Shown here: in pieces, positions 1-14,200 of the stretch
Layout: each line of letters starts with the position of its first letter
Position numbering within the stretch: the first letter of the stretch is position 1
Source: Dirofilaria immitis
Lineage: Eukaryota > Nematoda > Chromadorea > Rhabditida > Onchocercidae
Assembly (NCBI GenBank): GCA_024305405.1
Contig: JAKNDB010000104.1
Span: 1,178,001 to 1,242,000 of the forward strand
Length of the DNA stretch: 64,000 bases
Direction: 5' to 3'
Made by a program: the position numbers and the translations under genes
Notes under the pieces: generated by a model
What the model was told of the DNA's origin: nothing
Databases searched by the model: none
Seen by the model: only the letters and a program-made list of their open reading frames with translations

Positions 1-221
1 AGTACACTTTTTTGTTAGTGTTAAATGAGGAAACTATTCGTTGCAAAATATTCATATTTTTGGTTATATAATTTGCTAACAGTTCATCATCTGTTCCGGG
101 ACATCTTATCGATGATGCATGTTCACATAGCCACGGAAATTCATCGTTGCAGAAATCCATCAATGATTGTGAAAATGATTTTGGATCGTTTGTGAACACA
201 ACATTCAGGCATTCAAATTTA
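1..221 (-). CDS. Exon of an unidentified minus-strand gene cut by the window edge
   Basis: Reading the complement from about 220 down to base 1 gives 73 codons with no stop, which is long for this AT-rich DNA. The peptide is polar and well mixed, with four cysteines and motifs such as SLMDFCNDEFPWLCEHASS and RCPGTDDELLANYI, and is unlike the low-complexity translations of the surrounding noncoding DNA. A possible acceptor (…TCGAG) lies just above 221; it is weak, so the exon start is uncertain. The rest of the gene lies to the left of the window. The family is not recognised. The spaced cysteines would fit a secreted or zinc-binding protein, but nothing in the fragment decides this. Confidence 0.45.
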
Positions 222-3200
222 CTCGATTAAGTGTTTATCCTTTTCAGGATAGTTCAATTTTAGGTAGTATTGAAATGGCTACCATGAAATATTTTACAAA
301 GACATGAATTCTCTAATTCAATAATAATTATCATCAGTCAAACTGACTTATGTGTAACTGACTCTCCTGAAGTAGACGGCTGATGAAACTATTTCATTTG
401 ATATTATCGTAAGACCATGTTCAAATTTTCAAATAATCTTTGCTGAAGCATCTCGATGTTACACCATTATTTATTGTTTCTACCATATGCAAAGGTGAGA
501 AGTAATTCAGAAAAAATTTGGTAGATTAAATTTTGAAGAAATACTTCAACTAAATCAAGTCAAATTTATCACATACCGGAAAATAATAAGCTCCGAGTAG
601 ACGATTAATCGCTTATTTCATCTATTTCTTTGCTTTTTCCATTTCACTTTCAACAAGATATTTATAATTCTATCAATACAAGTGCGAGTTACTAACTTGT
701 TTTGAAATTGAGAAATCACTGATAGTTTTCGTGATAGTAAAAACTCCTGATAACATGACTATTTTCTATTACCATCGTAGAATCTACAATAAATTCATCC
801 ATTTATTTATTAATGTCATATTCAAATAATTTCTTTAGAAATTATAAATTTTGCTTCAAATGCATGCATTTTTATATGAAAATTCAGAACTGAAAATTGA
901 AAACCAACAGTTGACAGCAAAACATATGTTTGAAAAAATTATTAATTCTTTGAATACATATTAAAAATAAACCAATCTATAAATTAACGATTTTACTGAG
1001 ATGGCCAACTTTTCGTACTTTTTAGGTCTATCTATTCCTAGAATAAATAATTGAATTGTCTCTACTCAATGCCTTATTTCCACAAATATTTTTATTGAGT
1101 AAATAATTTTATGCATTACTTATCCTACTAAAAGACGAATACGCGAAATATTGAACAAATTAATAATAGAAAAAACTAACTTTATTCCACATTGAGTGAG
1201 AATAAACAGTAGCAAAGTTTGATAACATTGGGACTAAAAATAGCAATACTGTGATTTAATAACAAAGACTTTGAAAATTAATCATTCTAAATCTAAGCAT
1301 CAAAAATTTAAAGGAAAAATGATTATGAAATATTTATTATTATTTTTAAGGAAAAGAGAGAAAAAAGAAATAAGGTTAAAAAGACAAAAAGATTTATTAC
1401 AGAAAAATGAATATAAGAGTGGCGTATTTTGCATCAAATTATATTTGCATCGATAATAAGCAGTATAGAACGAATAAATTGAAACATTCGACATCGAAAG
1501 AAAATTTAATGCAAAATCTGGACATTTCAGCTAACTTAAAATTTTCTCAAATCTGAATTTACCATTAAAAATTTTAAAAGATTAGTGTAATAATGGATAA
1601 GAAAGTAAGGTACAACAGAAGCTGCTGGAAGAAACTTAAATTAAACGCATAAAGCAGTAGAAGTTTAGTAATTAGAACTAAATGAAATTGATGAATAAAA
1701 CACCTCTTCTAATACCAGAAATATCATAAAAGTGAAATTAAAATCAAACCGATTTTCATCTTTACTACGGTTGATCTGAATACATACCGATTAAATAACA
1801 CATTTTGCATTTCCTACTAATAGTTAAACTTCTTATCTATTAATTATCAGTCCTTCTTTCTGGAATAAGCACATTTGAAAGAACTTTTTAATCAGACAGA
1901 AATTTCTTCATACTTTCAAATAAAAAAGTAATAAGAGTAAGTAAGACCTCAGTTTTTCCATTTAGGAAGATGAGTATATATTTCCAAAAACTAATTTAAT
2001 TTTTTTGAAATATTCTATTACAAAGATCATTTCGTATGCATCACATTGAATATTTTAACAAATATCTGCTTCAGTTTATTTTATCTTAAATAAATTCTGC
2101 ACCATTTCACAGAATGTTGGAGGTATCCAGCTCATGCAGCAAAATAAAAGATAAGCAATAGAGAACTGTTAAGTAGTAACAAATGCAGTACGTAAAATGA
2201 TCACGCAAAAGTACAAATGAAAGTAATCATTCATATGGCTAAATAATTGCTTTATGTGGATTTAAAAGTACAAAAACAAAAAGACGATGAAAATATTTGA
2301 GCTATCTCGAAAGAAATATCACCTTTCTCAGCAATTAGCAAACAGAAATCTCCTCAAAAATCAATAAACTGTAGTTATCACAGAACCAATTATTTCTGAT
2401 TATCCAAGCAGCTTTGCAACGTTATCGAACTACCGCTGTTCTCCGTTATCCCAATCTGACAGCGTATCATATATCACATCTTCGAAATTTATTTGTGCAT
2501 CAATGAGAAATATATTTATATAGGATATTAAATACTGAATTTAAATTTTGCAAACTAAATACTATGGAAGATTATCGCAAAACTTCTTAAACTCGATTTT
2601 TCTAATAACGTTCTTATTTAATCGATTGCAATGGTCAATGCGATGATAAATATAGTAAAAAAAACTAATAAATTAGAAAAAACAGTTACTTTTACAAGCA
2701 ATAAATATCGCATACTGCATTACGTATTTTTAACTTAGTGAAAACTGAAATTAAGAAAAAAGATAAATGATATAAAATATTCTCATTCAGAGAATAAATA
2801 ACTTTCCATACATAAATGATGTTTCTAAATGATAGATACATCATTTATTCCTTTCTTATTCATTCATCACACTTTTTCAAAAAGTACGATTAGCTTTTGC
2901 AAGTAGAAGAAAAAATCGTCTAACTTTTGGAAAGTACATCAAAGTATTACCGAAGCTAATATACCAAACTATCACTCTCATTCAACGAAACGAGTTATAT
3001 TTCTCATCTATTTCTATCTATCAAAACGTAAATGAGAAGTTGGACGAATAAATTCATCATTATCAACTACTAATTATCATTCATTAAAATTATGCATTAT
3101 AATATGAAATTCAATTTAATACATATTTACAAATTATAGACTTAATACTCTTAATACTCTTCAATATTCGAATAAGGTTCGCTATTAAAAGTCTTATATT

Positions 3201-3858
3201 TTTTAGCGATAGCACGTCCGCCTGATGTCCTTTCACTGCTCTGAGAAAAAAAGGTTCAAAATGGAAACTGTTTCGATTTTCCGGAATATTATACGACAGC
3301 ACACTGAAAAATCTTTACGAACTCAAGTAACGAAAAATGTATTCACAATTTACATATAGTACTTTCACTTAATTTCATTAGATATCATTAATTACAGATT
3401 AATTCAAAGGAAAATTACTGTAAAATACTAAGGAAGCTGAAATTCGCAAAATGAAGATACAAAGCTCTGAAATTTCAAAACTCAATACCCTAATTTCAAC
3501 TTGAAATCACGCTAGAGAAAATTCAAAAAAATTAATCAATAAAGATATCTCCATTCTGCAAAAACCATGAAGGAGTTATATAAAATTAATATTAACAATA
3601 ATCCTAACCAAATCATCCCGAGAGCTTAACTGCTTCCAAACTCTGATTATAGAGTATACTACATTTGACATCATCCTGCGAAATCGACGAAGGAATATGT
3701 TCTTTACATTCTCTGAAATAAGATTTTTTACTAAATGGCCGTTTCACCAAAATTTTCAATTAAAATTTTAAATTAAAGTCGCATCAAAAATTTTTAAATA
3801 ACAACAGAAACTTTCTCAGATTACTAAAAATAAAATTTTTAAATGGCATAATCAAACA
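222..3858. other. Gene-poor AT-rich stretch
   Basis: No convincing exon is visible on either strand. Short open frames here translate to low-complexity lysine/asparagine/isoleucine-rich peptides typical of AT-rich noncoding DNA. A slightly GC-richer patch near 2400-2500 is open in two plus-strand frames for about 45 codons but has no splice context. The stretch may be intronic or intergenic to the gene at the left edge. Confidence 0.5.
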
Positions 3859-6800
3859 TTATGATTGATAATTCTTGCAAACTTCATAAAATATTTGAAA
3901 GACAAACCCAAAATATCTGCCTGAAATAGCTTTTGTATTTTTGCTCAGTGCTACATACAGCGTTGTTTGAGCACCGTCCTAAAATAAAAATTATCAAAGA
4001 TAAAAATAAAAATTATCGAAGATAAAAAGTGTTTGGTCCTACTAAGTTATCTCTAATCGTGTTCATCAAATCAAACTTTCTTCCTCATTGACTCTTCATA
4101 AGTTAACAGCATAATCTAAACCAAAAGTAAAGAATTCATTCTAGGACGTACTTATTGAAATAACGAAGACATTTAATTCAAAATCATTCTTTTAAGGCAA
4201 AAGGAGAATGCCAGAAACTTACTTTCTTTTATTTTTATAAAGTACATAATTTTTAATATCCTTAAACGCATAAAACAACATAGAGATCTCAAATTACACA
4301 ACTCTTCAATAAAAGGAATAGATAACATTACCTTCTCAGTTTTCATGAAGAACCAAAGAAGTGGAGACATGATTTTTAAAATATACTTCTGACTAAAAAT
4401 AGTATAGCGCATAAGCTCAGTAAAACAAACACCGGGATGCACAGAATTCACTGTCACTGTAGAGCCTGGATCCATCATCCTTAATCGCTTCGCTAATTCA
4501 CGCGCATGCATAATCTAGAACTTTTATAACAATAAGTGACAAACGCTATAGTAAAATTCCGCAATCGCATAGTTCATCAAACATCCTATTCTTTTGATTT
4601 TTAATCATGCAGCACAAAATTCGAAAAAAAAAAAGAAAGTGAACAACCTGAGCTATTTTCGATCTACTATAAGGCATCGATTTATTGAAATATTTTTGTC
4701 ATTAACTACGGAAATGTCAACACTATCGGCCATTTTATGAAGTGAACTGGAAACGTTGATAATTCGTCCATTCGGCGATTTCTTGATCAGCGGCAGTAGG
4801 AGTTCAGTAAGTAAAAAGTGTCCTATAAAACATTATATGCATCTATTCTAATTAAATACTATAATAAAACATGTCGCATTTCTTTTACTGTGTTTCAAAA
4901 AAGAATACGAATTTTCAAGAATGTGATAATGATACAACAATAAATGTTAGATATTGTATCAACCTGTGATATACTGAACTCTTCAAACTTGTATTTCATC
5001 CAAAGCAATTGAAAACCCCATTTTTAAAAATATGAAATTTTTTTGCAGACATAAACGATAAAATGAAAAATAAATACGCATATATATAAATAAAATATGT
5101 TAAACCGTTCAAGAATTCTAGCTCTAATATCAAAAAAATTTATGCAATGCTGATAAATAAATGATATTATTGAAATACAATAAACTATGCGAACAATAAA
5201 AATCAACATCTGTCATCCCATCTCACTGTGTTCCACGGTGTAAAAATTTTTCAATATTCCAAAAAAATTGATGAAAATTAATAAGGCATACCGAGGTAAT
5301 TCGTTTGCCACGTCATTTCGTAGCTGTCTTTTGTCAATTCGAATTTTGGATAAAACATTATTCCCGCGTTGTTTACAAGTATATCTATTTTATCCACCTC
5401 TTAAAAGCATAAATTATCAATCTCGAAATAAATAAGAGAATATTTGCAATTATTGAGATGAATGATGTTTAATCACATTTAAAGTATAATAGTGTACTAT
5501 ACAGAGGGACAATGGGACATGGATATTCTACTGAATAGACAGTTCTAGCAAAAGTACGCTCACCAATAAATTAAAAATTTCTTCAACACTTCAAAATTCA
5601 AAGCATTATTTACTAAGTATTTCTTAAGTAACATGTCAAATAAGAAAACTCTGATTCAAACTTGAGTCATTAAATGACTTATAAAAAGATGTTTCGAAAT
5701 GAACATTAATTTCAATTGTTCAATTAATTTCCAAAACACAAATTAACCATGTTTGATTTCATCAGCAAATTTTCGAATAGTTGTAAAACTGGCCAAATCC
5801 ACATCTTTCAGCACTAACCTCGTTGGATCGCAGCCTAACTTAAAATAAAACAAAATGACAATAAACAACGGAACAAAAAATCCCTTACCTATTTAACCAA
5901 TAAAAAAATAGCTCTAAGTGTCCTAACGATCTTAAAATAAATGATTCTGAACAATGTAACATAACGATTTCGCAAATTGCTTTACAAATCTGATTCTATT
6001 TCGCAAAAAAAGGAAAAAAACAGCAAAATTACCAGCCATCTTGATACATAATATTTTATATCGATAATTAGACTGGAGTACATATATAGTCTCCTAGAAT
6101 CTTGCATGATTGTGCAAACCAATTCACCTCTTAATTTAATGGAACTGAATATAAAAATTTTTTTACTCTTGTCAATTCAACTCTTGCATCTTCTGATCTT
6201 CCACGATCTCTACATAACATGTAAACGGTCGCACCGCGAGATTAAGTTCTCGAGCTGTTTGCTTTCCTATACCCGCACTTGCCCCAGTAATCAATGCAAT
6301 TTTCCCTGTTGCCTCCGCATATTCAACGAATTGCGCACCTTTCAAGTAACGTCTGAAAAGGAAATAATGTTCATTTTTTGTTAATTCTTTTTGTTAAATC
6401 AATGTAAACTCATTTTGAGCGTGATAAGGAAGGAAAAAATTGAATGTCTTTCGATCAAGAATGTTCGACAACTTGTTCTGACTATTCCTCCCACTGCATA
6501 CATATGCATTGTTAACAAAAACAATAAGAAATCCCATATTCTATGTGAGCCATTCATTGGCTCATTTACTTATCCATTGCTTTATTTTAAATTTTTCAAG
6601 AATTCGATCTTTTTAGATTAACTAAAACCGACATGATTTTTATATAAGAAAGTGGGAGAAGCGAATATCAGTATCAGACTATCCTCATTTTCACCACAAA
6701 CTAAATTTACAACTAGGAAGATACTCAAATCATGCCATGTCAAGGCTGACTAATCAACATTAGATCGTTCTTTATCAACAAATATCGAAATTTCCCATTC

Positions 6801-7008
6801 AAGGAAAAGTCTTAAATGAAAAATAACGTACATTTGCAGTGCTTACTTGCATTAAGCATGAATATTGACTTGAAAAAACACAGATAATAAATCTGAATTT
6901 TAATCCGATTTATAATTACAGTTACCTTAAAAGATAAATGCTAGCACATGTCAAAACTCCAAACAATGGAAACGATAAGCTTTTAAAATATTCTTCATCG
7001 GATACCAT
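3859..7008 (-). CDS. Short-chain dehydrogenase/reductase, retinol-dehydrogenase-like, with two apparent frame breaks
   Basis: Seven exons are placed by splice signals and phase: 6926-7008, 6167-6352, 5748-5838, 5292-5399, 4648-4822, 4332-4514 and 3859-3978 (stop at 3859-3861). They encode about 315 residues, the usual length of RDH11-14-type SDRs. The N-terminus carries a hydrophobic anchor ([15 protein letters not shown]). Next come the Rossmann glycine motif [17 protein letters not shown], the NVSSSLH strand, and the catalytic YxxxK as YSRSK; NSVHPGV follows the active site. Family knowledge suggests an NAD(P)H-dependent oxidoreductase of retinoid-like or lipid carbonyls in the ER membrane; the substrate is not visible. 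Two single-base losses break the frame: near 6237-6241 (between the EL and RGA motifs) and in a five-base T run at 4693-4697. All exon junctions are otherwise in phase, so assembly error is likelier than an old pseudogene. Confidence 0.88.
3983..4026. repeat. 22-bp tandem repeat, two copies
   Basis: Units at 3983-4004 and 4005-4026 differ at one position. They lie in the last intron of the SDR gene and probably reflect simple local slippage. Confidence 0.8.
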
Positions 7009-10000
7009 CGAAGACTCTGAAGTTTAATCATTTAATCAATCATAATTAAACGTCCGTTATCAGCATTTCAATATAGCACGATCAGCTCGGTTTCAACTCC
7101 ATCTATGTCATATTTTGAAAAGGTATCTGAGATAGTTTCAGGACGAAAGTAAACGATGAAACTGGAGTTTGCATACATAATAATTCAGTTTGATTGATTC
7201 GATAAGTGACACGAACGGAAGGATGCGTATGAACAGTGGGTTATCGAGTGATATTGATGAGCAAATGGGTCGGTGACTCATAAAAGTTGATAGAAGCGTG
7301 CGTAGGTACAAAAAGTATTGCGAGATGAAATGTCGAAACACCAGTATCAATGTTCTATCTTTTACTACATTAACAAAGCATTGTTTGACCAAGTGTTATC
7401 AAAAACTAATCTATTTATATACAAATACTGTTTCATCTACTTTTTTTTTGAAGCAAATTAAAAAAATTTCTATCAATAATATGTTTATCTATATTTTATT
7501 TCCTCACATATAATAATGAAAGATTGGCCTAAAGACCAAATACAAATTTGTGGTCATCATAAGCGTGATTTAAGTTTTAGATTAATTTGGCCATTGCACA
7601 TCTTGGAAAGGAAATGTATTATAATTTCTCATTTTATCATCTAAATGATAAGGCTTAGATTATTTCCTGGGAGATATATGAAAAACTGAAACCATGTCAT
7701 CACTACCCGTATCCCTCTGACATATCAAGTTCAACTATCAACCAACTCCTCCATTTGACGATATTCTACAAAGTCATTTTGTGCCTATTTCGCTTTTGTT
7801 GGTCAATTCTACGTTTTATTGTATTAACTTCTAGTTAAATTGTTGCATTTCGATATGACGCATTCATCTTTTGATAAGACAAGCATTACTTATTATTTTG
7901 TCATCAAATTTCAATTATTGTATGTCAATAGATCTAACCGATTTGAAGTAATTCATTTATTTGTATTAGAATCTATCGTATAGATACCGCATATTTGTTA
8001 TGGTGTCGCATATGATTAATATTGTTCATATAATTATCACTAATAAAAATGGTATCATTAATTTCTGTACCAACTATGTTATTATCATTTTCTCATTGCT
8101 TCATATCATGTTATGTATTTTTACCATAAATGTTGCAATAATCGATTTCTTGCTAAGATGAATACTAACATTATTTTTTGTCAAACATGAATTGAGATGT
8201 TTTTTAAATGCTAGTGGAATGCAATATTGTTAATGAAACTACGAGATACACTGATCGCTATGCTTAGGAAAGCGTTCGAATAGATCGCAACAGTAACGCC
8301 AGCTTCTTGATGCTAGTGAAATGTCAAAATACGTCAAGCATAAGAGTATTAGCTTTTTTGAAATTCAAAATTTTCTTATTCTTTATATATGTATACACTT
8401 CTGTCGGAAATCATTAAGTGATTACATTCATTCTCAGGTTACTATTTTAATGTATGATTTGTTATTAATGACATGGAAGAGAGATGTCATCCAACTATGT
8501 ATGTAATCATTTTACAATAATAAGTTTTTTACACTTTAAAAGTAGAGTTCTATATGAGCAATCAATAAGAGATCTCATAGGGATTATTAATCTAAGAATT
8601 GCTGAGCTGAATGGATTTGATGTGCGGTTACTTGACCATCAGAACTCCGACATAAATAGAATCGCAGTCATAATTGATTCTTCAAATTTGCTAGATTTTT
8701 CGGCATAATGATTCTTACTTTGAATTAAATCAGCTTTTCGAAAAACTGTTAAATACATCAACACATTAATTGTTAGATTACGAAGTTTATCCAAAATATA
8801 TAATCTCTTAGACATTTATCAGTTGAATCGAAAATACAGTAAAACTTTTCACTGATTTTATATGATGGTATGTTGATTTTCAATTGTTTAGAATCAGAAT
8901 CTACTCAAAGAAGCTCACAGTATTTATTGTCTCAGTCCATTATTTAGATGGATTTCGATCTCCTATTATTAGTCGCTTAATAGATGATAGTATTTCGTTT
9001 TCCCAGATACATCTCGTCATTTTTCATCATTTCGGTACTTACCCAACCGTTAATACCGTCTCTAAGTAATTAGCTATCGAGATTAAACTGCAGTAGTATT
9101 CTAAGCTCTTTCTTTTTACGTGGTTTCTCTAAATTAGTGACTTATTTGTAGAACTCTCTACTTTTCCCTACAAATTTACATCACAGATTTATACGTCTAA
9201 TTCAGTGGCATTTGATAGACCGGTAGAGAAAAAACTTAAAAATTTTTTTTCGTATTTAATGTTCAAGATATTTGTAGAAATTATTTTGTCCATATCTTTT
9301 ACAGATTAATTATCTTTTATTCATATTTTCCTATTCGAATTTGAATAAAGCCACTCAATATCAGTTAAGATCTGAAAATAGAAACAAATTTCTGGCGTAA
9401 TTCATTTTCATTTCATTGCTTTTGATGTTACGATCGAGAAATTCATGCTTAATCACATCTTGATGCTGTTCACCATCCTTCGTTATTGAATTCTTCGCTC
9501 TCTTCGCACTACAGTTGTCGAAATGTCGCTATTGCTTCAAACATTAAGTTTCAGAACACAGGAAGACCTCAGACACTCTTGTCAACAATGTTCAATAGTG
9601 AAAAATTTATCGCAGTTGCACCTCGTTATTTAACAAGATCACTGAGAATGCATAACCGAGTTGAAAGACCGGAAAGGTTAATATAATTGTACATTTCCAG
9701 GATATGTGAATCAGAATTAATGATGACAAAATCATCAAATATCTTTTTTGCTGATGTTTTCCTGCCGAAATTCCTGTAATATAAAAATACCGCTATAGTC
9801 ATGACTGAAAGAAAAATTTACTTTTTTTCCTCGTATGATATGATAATATTAACAGTAACAGAAATTTGAAACCTGCGTCAAAAATTAAATTAGCGAATTT
9901 TTAATAGCCTTAACGTTGAAGTGATTAGTGAAAAAAATACTGATCTAAATCGATTATTATTCCAACTTGAAACCGTGTGAAATATCAAATGAAAGTTGTA

Positions 10001-10840
10001 TCGTGAATTTTTTGAAATTTGCATCATTCTAATGATTATGGGAGATGATTATAGGAAAATTATAGGAGATAAACTTTGTTGGGACTTCTTCCTAGTATCC
10101 TCAGTAGCAGTGGCACTTAAGATTTCTAGGAGTCAAAGAAACTATGATCAAATGGATCTAATGTAATAAACAGGAGGCAAAGGATTGACATTATTTGTCC
10201 ATTCATGATTGATAAATTCATCAATTAATATTTTTTAACTAATCTTCTATAATTTATTCAGTAACTTCCTTTATCTTATAACAATATTTGTGAATTTTAT
10301 CATCTCAAAAGTTTGTCTATTTCAAAACGGAAAACAATAGATGTTATGTAAAATTTGAAATTATTTCTTGCACTTTTCATGTATTTATCACTGCTTGACT
10401 CCATCTGCATTCTTTTTCCTTTTCAATTTAATTCACTTCATTACACAAAAATTTGTATATATATTGAGTGCATATTTATCGTATTTAATGAATATGAATT
10501 TTGTAATTTCATATGGTACAACTTTTGTCGTTCAAAACATCTATCGTATTATGCTAATCAGAAGACTTCATCGACACTTCATTACCGTAGAGTACATCGT
10601 AATAGCAAAAAATATTGCGGAAGTATGGATATGATAGAAACTTGAACTGTGAAAGATAGACTGAGCCACTAAATTTAATGGAATGAGACTGGAATGAACT
10701 TATTCAGAAGTTGCCATAAACAAAAAATTAATTACAATGAATAACTAGCACTTGATATGGTAGTCCATTCCCCCATACTGTAGTATAAACTACATGTCAA
10801 ATATGTCCTGCAACGAAACTCCTTTCACAGTAGTACCGGG
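7009..10840. other. Intergenic stretch with a few unassigned open segments
   Basis: This lies between the divergently transcribed SDR and PHF14 genes. Most of it looks noncoding. Three plus-strand segments (8537-8708, 8884-9069 and about 9446-9686) translate to mixed, polar peptides rather than low-complexity sequence, and the last ends near a possible donor. They could not be joined into one gene or matched to a family. Confidence 0.4.
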
Positions 10841-11240
10841 AACAAAAACAACTCGCGCGGCTCATATTACCATCGGGTCTGGGACGGGAGGATGTATGCG
10901 CATCATTGATATAGCGTTGTTGTAGTCGTTATTGGCACTAGTACGGAAGATCCGTCTGTGCGGCCTATGGTGAATTTTGGTCGATTCTTGTTGTGAGTTT
11001 CAGCCATTCCGGTATCTCCCCGCGGCAACGCGAGACTTCCGAGATTCTCACAAATGACTGAAGACGAAAACGAAACTTCTTCACTCTCGCATGTAAGTCC
11101 TATGCCTTATAGACTCCTATCCAAAGATTCCTAAACTTCATAGGCGGCCGCAATTCATGCGTAGGTTCGGCGTTCGGCGGCAAATTTAAATTTTCCGACG
11201 ATTAAGCATTCACAAGGCGGGATGAGTTCACGTCAGAGAT
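10841..11240. promoter_or_regulatory. GC-rich promoter island upstream of and around the PHF14 start
   Basis: Base composition changes sharply here. CpG- and GC-rich blocks (for example around 10850-10900, 11010-11040 and 11140-11180, including a GCGGCCGC site) interrupt otherwise AT-rich DNA just around the first ATG of PHF14. This fits a housekeeping-type promoter and 5' untranslated region. No individual factor site is claimed. Confidence 0.5.
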
Positions 11241-14200
11241 GATAAGGTGTGATGTCGAGATTGCGAATATGTTTTGGCAAATTCATAGAATTTATTCTTC
11301 CTTCAGCTCTAATTTCGTTTTTAAGCCAAAATATTGTTTTGAATTAATGCTCATAAGTATTAAGCGTTTTCTGATGTTAGAAGATCTATGTTTGCTTGTC
11401 ACATCTAGAATGAAGATAAGTTTCAAAATATGACATATTATGAAATAATATGTTATTAAACGGTTTTATCTTTTTTATAAATGAGATGAAAGATCGTGAG
11501 AAATATATTTATTGGTTCTTAAAATACAATAATTTTTTTCTTTTAGTTTTTCCAACACAATTTTGTGATTCGAAACATGTTTTTTGAAAAAGATCCATTA
11601 TTCACATATTTTCAGCTTCACGAGCTCCAGGCAAGCGACAAATTAAACCAAATGCTAATATTTTGCTCGATGCTATTCCGCTTATTGACAGCGACGAAGA
11701 TGATGATTTCATTGGTATGAAATTTAAAAATTTATTTTAAAATTTATTATGGTGATTATATTTTTGTTTGGCAGGCATATCTTCCGCACTTAAGTTTTAC
11801 AGCTTCATTTCCACCTACTTTCTGAATCTATGTATGCTAGACAAGTTTAATTAAAATATCAAAATTTTCCTGAGGAATAATTCCGAAACTTGAAGTTTTA
11901 CCTTAGTAGAAGTTATTTTTCCTCACGGCAGCTGGAAGAACTGGCGATGAGTCGTCTTCTAATTCGGATTCATCAAGCAACGAAGGAGATGAAAATGACG
12001 GTGGCGCACAAACTTCAGATTCGAGTAAATCAGATTCTAGACCTGAAAAGCACCAGAGCGAGGTTCTTTCATTTTCTTTTCTGTTATATCAAAGTTTCCT
12101 GTAAATTCATTTTCCACTGGCTTTAAAATTTTTCTTATCGGATTGTGAATGAAATATTCTCTTTTGCAGGATGTGAAATCAGAATTCGATAATATAGGTG
12201 CGAATGGCTATAACATTCAGCCAGTAATTTTTTTCTTTTTCGATTTGAAAAAGTTTTTCATTTTTTTCTTGCAGAACTAGTCCAAATTTCAGCTCGATAA
12301 AGTTTCTGAGTTAGAATCATTCATCAAGCTCAATTACATTAGTTTTTTCTGTGTTAAATATTTTTCTTAGAACAGTTTGGAAATCAAGATAATGTAAAAG
12401 GCAAGAGAGAAGCATATTTTGACGTATTGTGAGGACATTTATCAATGATAAAAGTTCTGTTTCTTGTTTGGCACAAATTTTTTTCGCAAGAGAATACAAA
12501 ATTTGAAATTTAAGATTGTTTTTTAGGGTCATCTGATCTGTACATTATGTCTAAACCAACGTGCTGTTGTGCGTAATGATGAAGTTATTCAATGTGATAA
12601 GTGAGTTAAATTTTCACGGAGAAGAATAAAAAATTTCTTCGAGTTTTAATTCTATTTGAATAGAATATGTTCAAAGTGGATTTTTATTTAAAAGAGTTTC
12701 CGAGCAAGATATATTTATTCTATTTATCAGTACTGAAATATTAGTTTTTGAGGACCAAGAGCCAATGTTCATATACAAATGACAGAATTATTTGTAGTCC
12801 TCTTATTTTCCTAATAATTAAATACTTTTTGTTGATTTTATTTGTAGATGTGGAGTAGCAGTACACGAGAATTGTTATATTACCGAAAATGTAGGGGATT
12901 CGGAGAGCGACGGTTCCAGTTCATCGACCGAACCGTGGTTTTGTGAAGCGTGTTTGTATGGCCTCAAAGAACCGCCATATTGCGAGCTATGCCCAAATAG
13001 ATTTGGTGCTTTCAAAAAAGCTGGTAATTTGCTTAAATAGAATAATATAGTTTGAAATATTTCAAATACTCTACACTATTCAGACATTCTACTTATATTT
13101 CGAGCATTAAAAAGTTTCTTTTCATCGTAACTATAAAGGAAATTGTGCAAATAATTATTCGAATGCGAAATATTGGCTTAGATTAACTATTTCAGATATT
13201 GGTGGTGGTTGGGTACATTTGTTATGTGCGTTATATACTCCGGGTATAACATTTGGTGATGTAGAACGCTTGTCAGCCATTAGTTGGCAAGAACAGGATT
13301 ATAAATTATTTGGCAAACGGGTATGACTTGAAACAATTTTTTTTCTTGCAATAATGGAATGGTATACAAAAGATATTTATAAATAGTAGGGAAAGTAAGG
13401 ATCTGGGAATACGTTGTTGAACTTTTCTATAGCTTATTTTATTTTTTTAATAAACATAAAATAGCTACTCACAGCTTAAGTTAACTAATGGATTCTTGAA
13501 TTTATTTAAGCGTGTAGTTAAGCGATTAATATGATGGATGCCCAGAATCGCTTTGTCTTATAGTTTTGTCTCGACAGAAAGGATGCATTGTTGTCTTGAA
13601 TTTGTTCAAAGGAAAATTAAATAGGTTTCTTTCAATGACTCCTATTAAATTTTTTTGAATTTAGGCTTGCATTGCGTGTTCTGATCCACTATTAGCACGT
13701 ACGGGTATCGCAGTGCCATGTGATGCAGCACTATGCAAAAACCACCTCCATGTCACTTGCGCACAAAGGTAACCGTTCTCGCATATTAAAAAATGAACTG
13801 AAGATTTTACATATAGGATGGATGCAGTCTATCAAAAGCAAAATGAATAATTTTAAATCTTCAGATTAGGTTTATTGATCGATAACACAGAGAAAAGCGT
13901 CGATCCGAACTTATCAAATAACACAAATACAAATAGCAACAAGTAACGTTTAAATTCCATTCATTTGTTCCTTCACTGATTTAAATTTATTGCTTGGTTT
14001 CTGTTCATTTTTACTTATGATCATTTTTACTTATTAATAAAGATTAGAACTCAAAAAAGATGAAATTTTCTATAAATTTAGTATTTTAGTCTCACAACGT
14101 ATGATGTCGAAACAGTGGATCCACTTTATTTAACTTGCAAACGTCATGCTAATGAGAATTTGATGAAACAACGAAGAGCAGTGTAAGTAACAGTAATATC

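Noticed and set aside
2380..2490. Two open plus-strand frames of about 45 codons in a slightly GC-richer patch
   Set aside because: No splice sites in agreement, no recognisable motif, and two frames are equally open.
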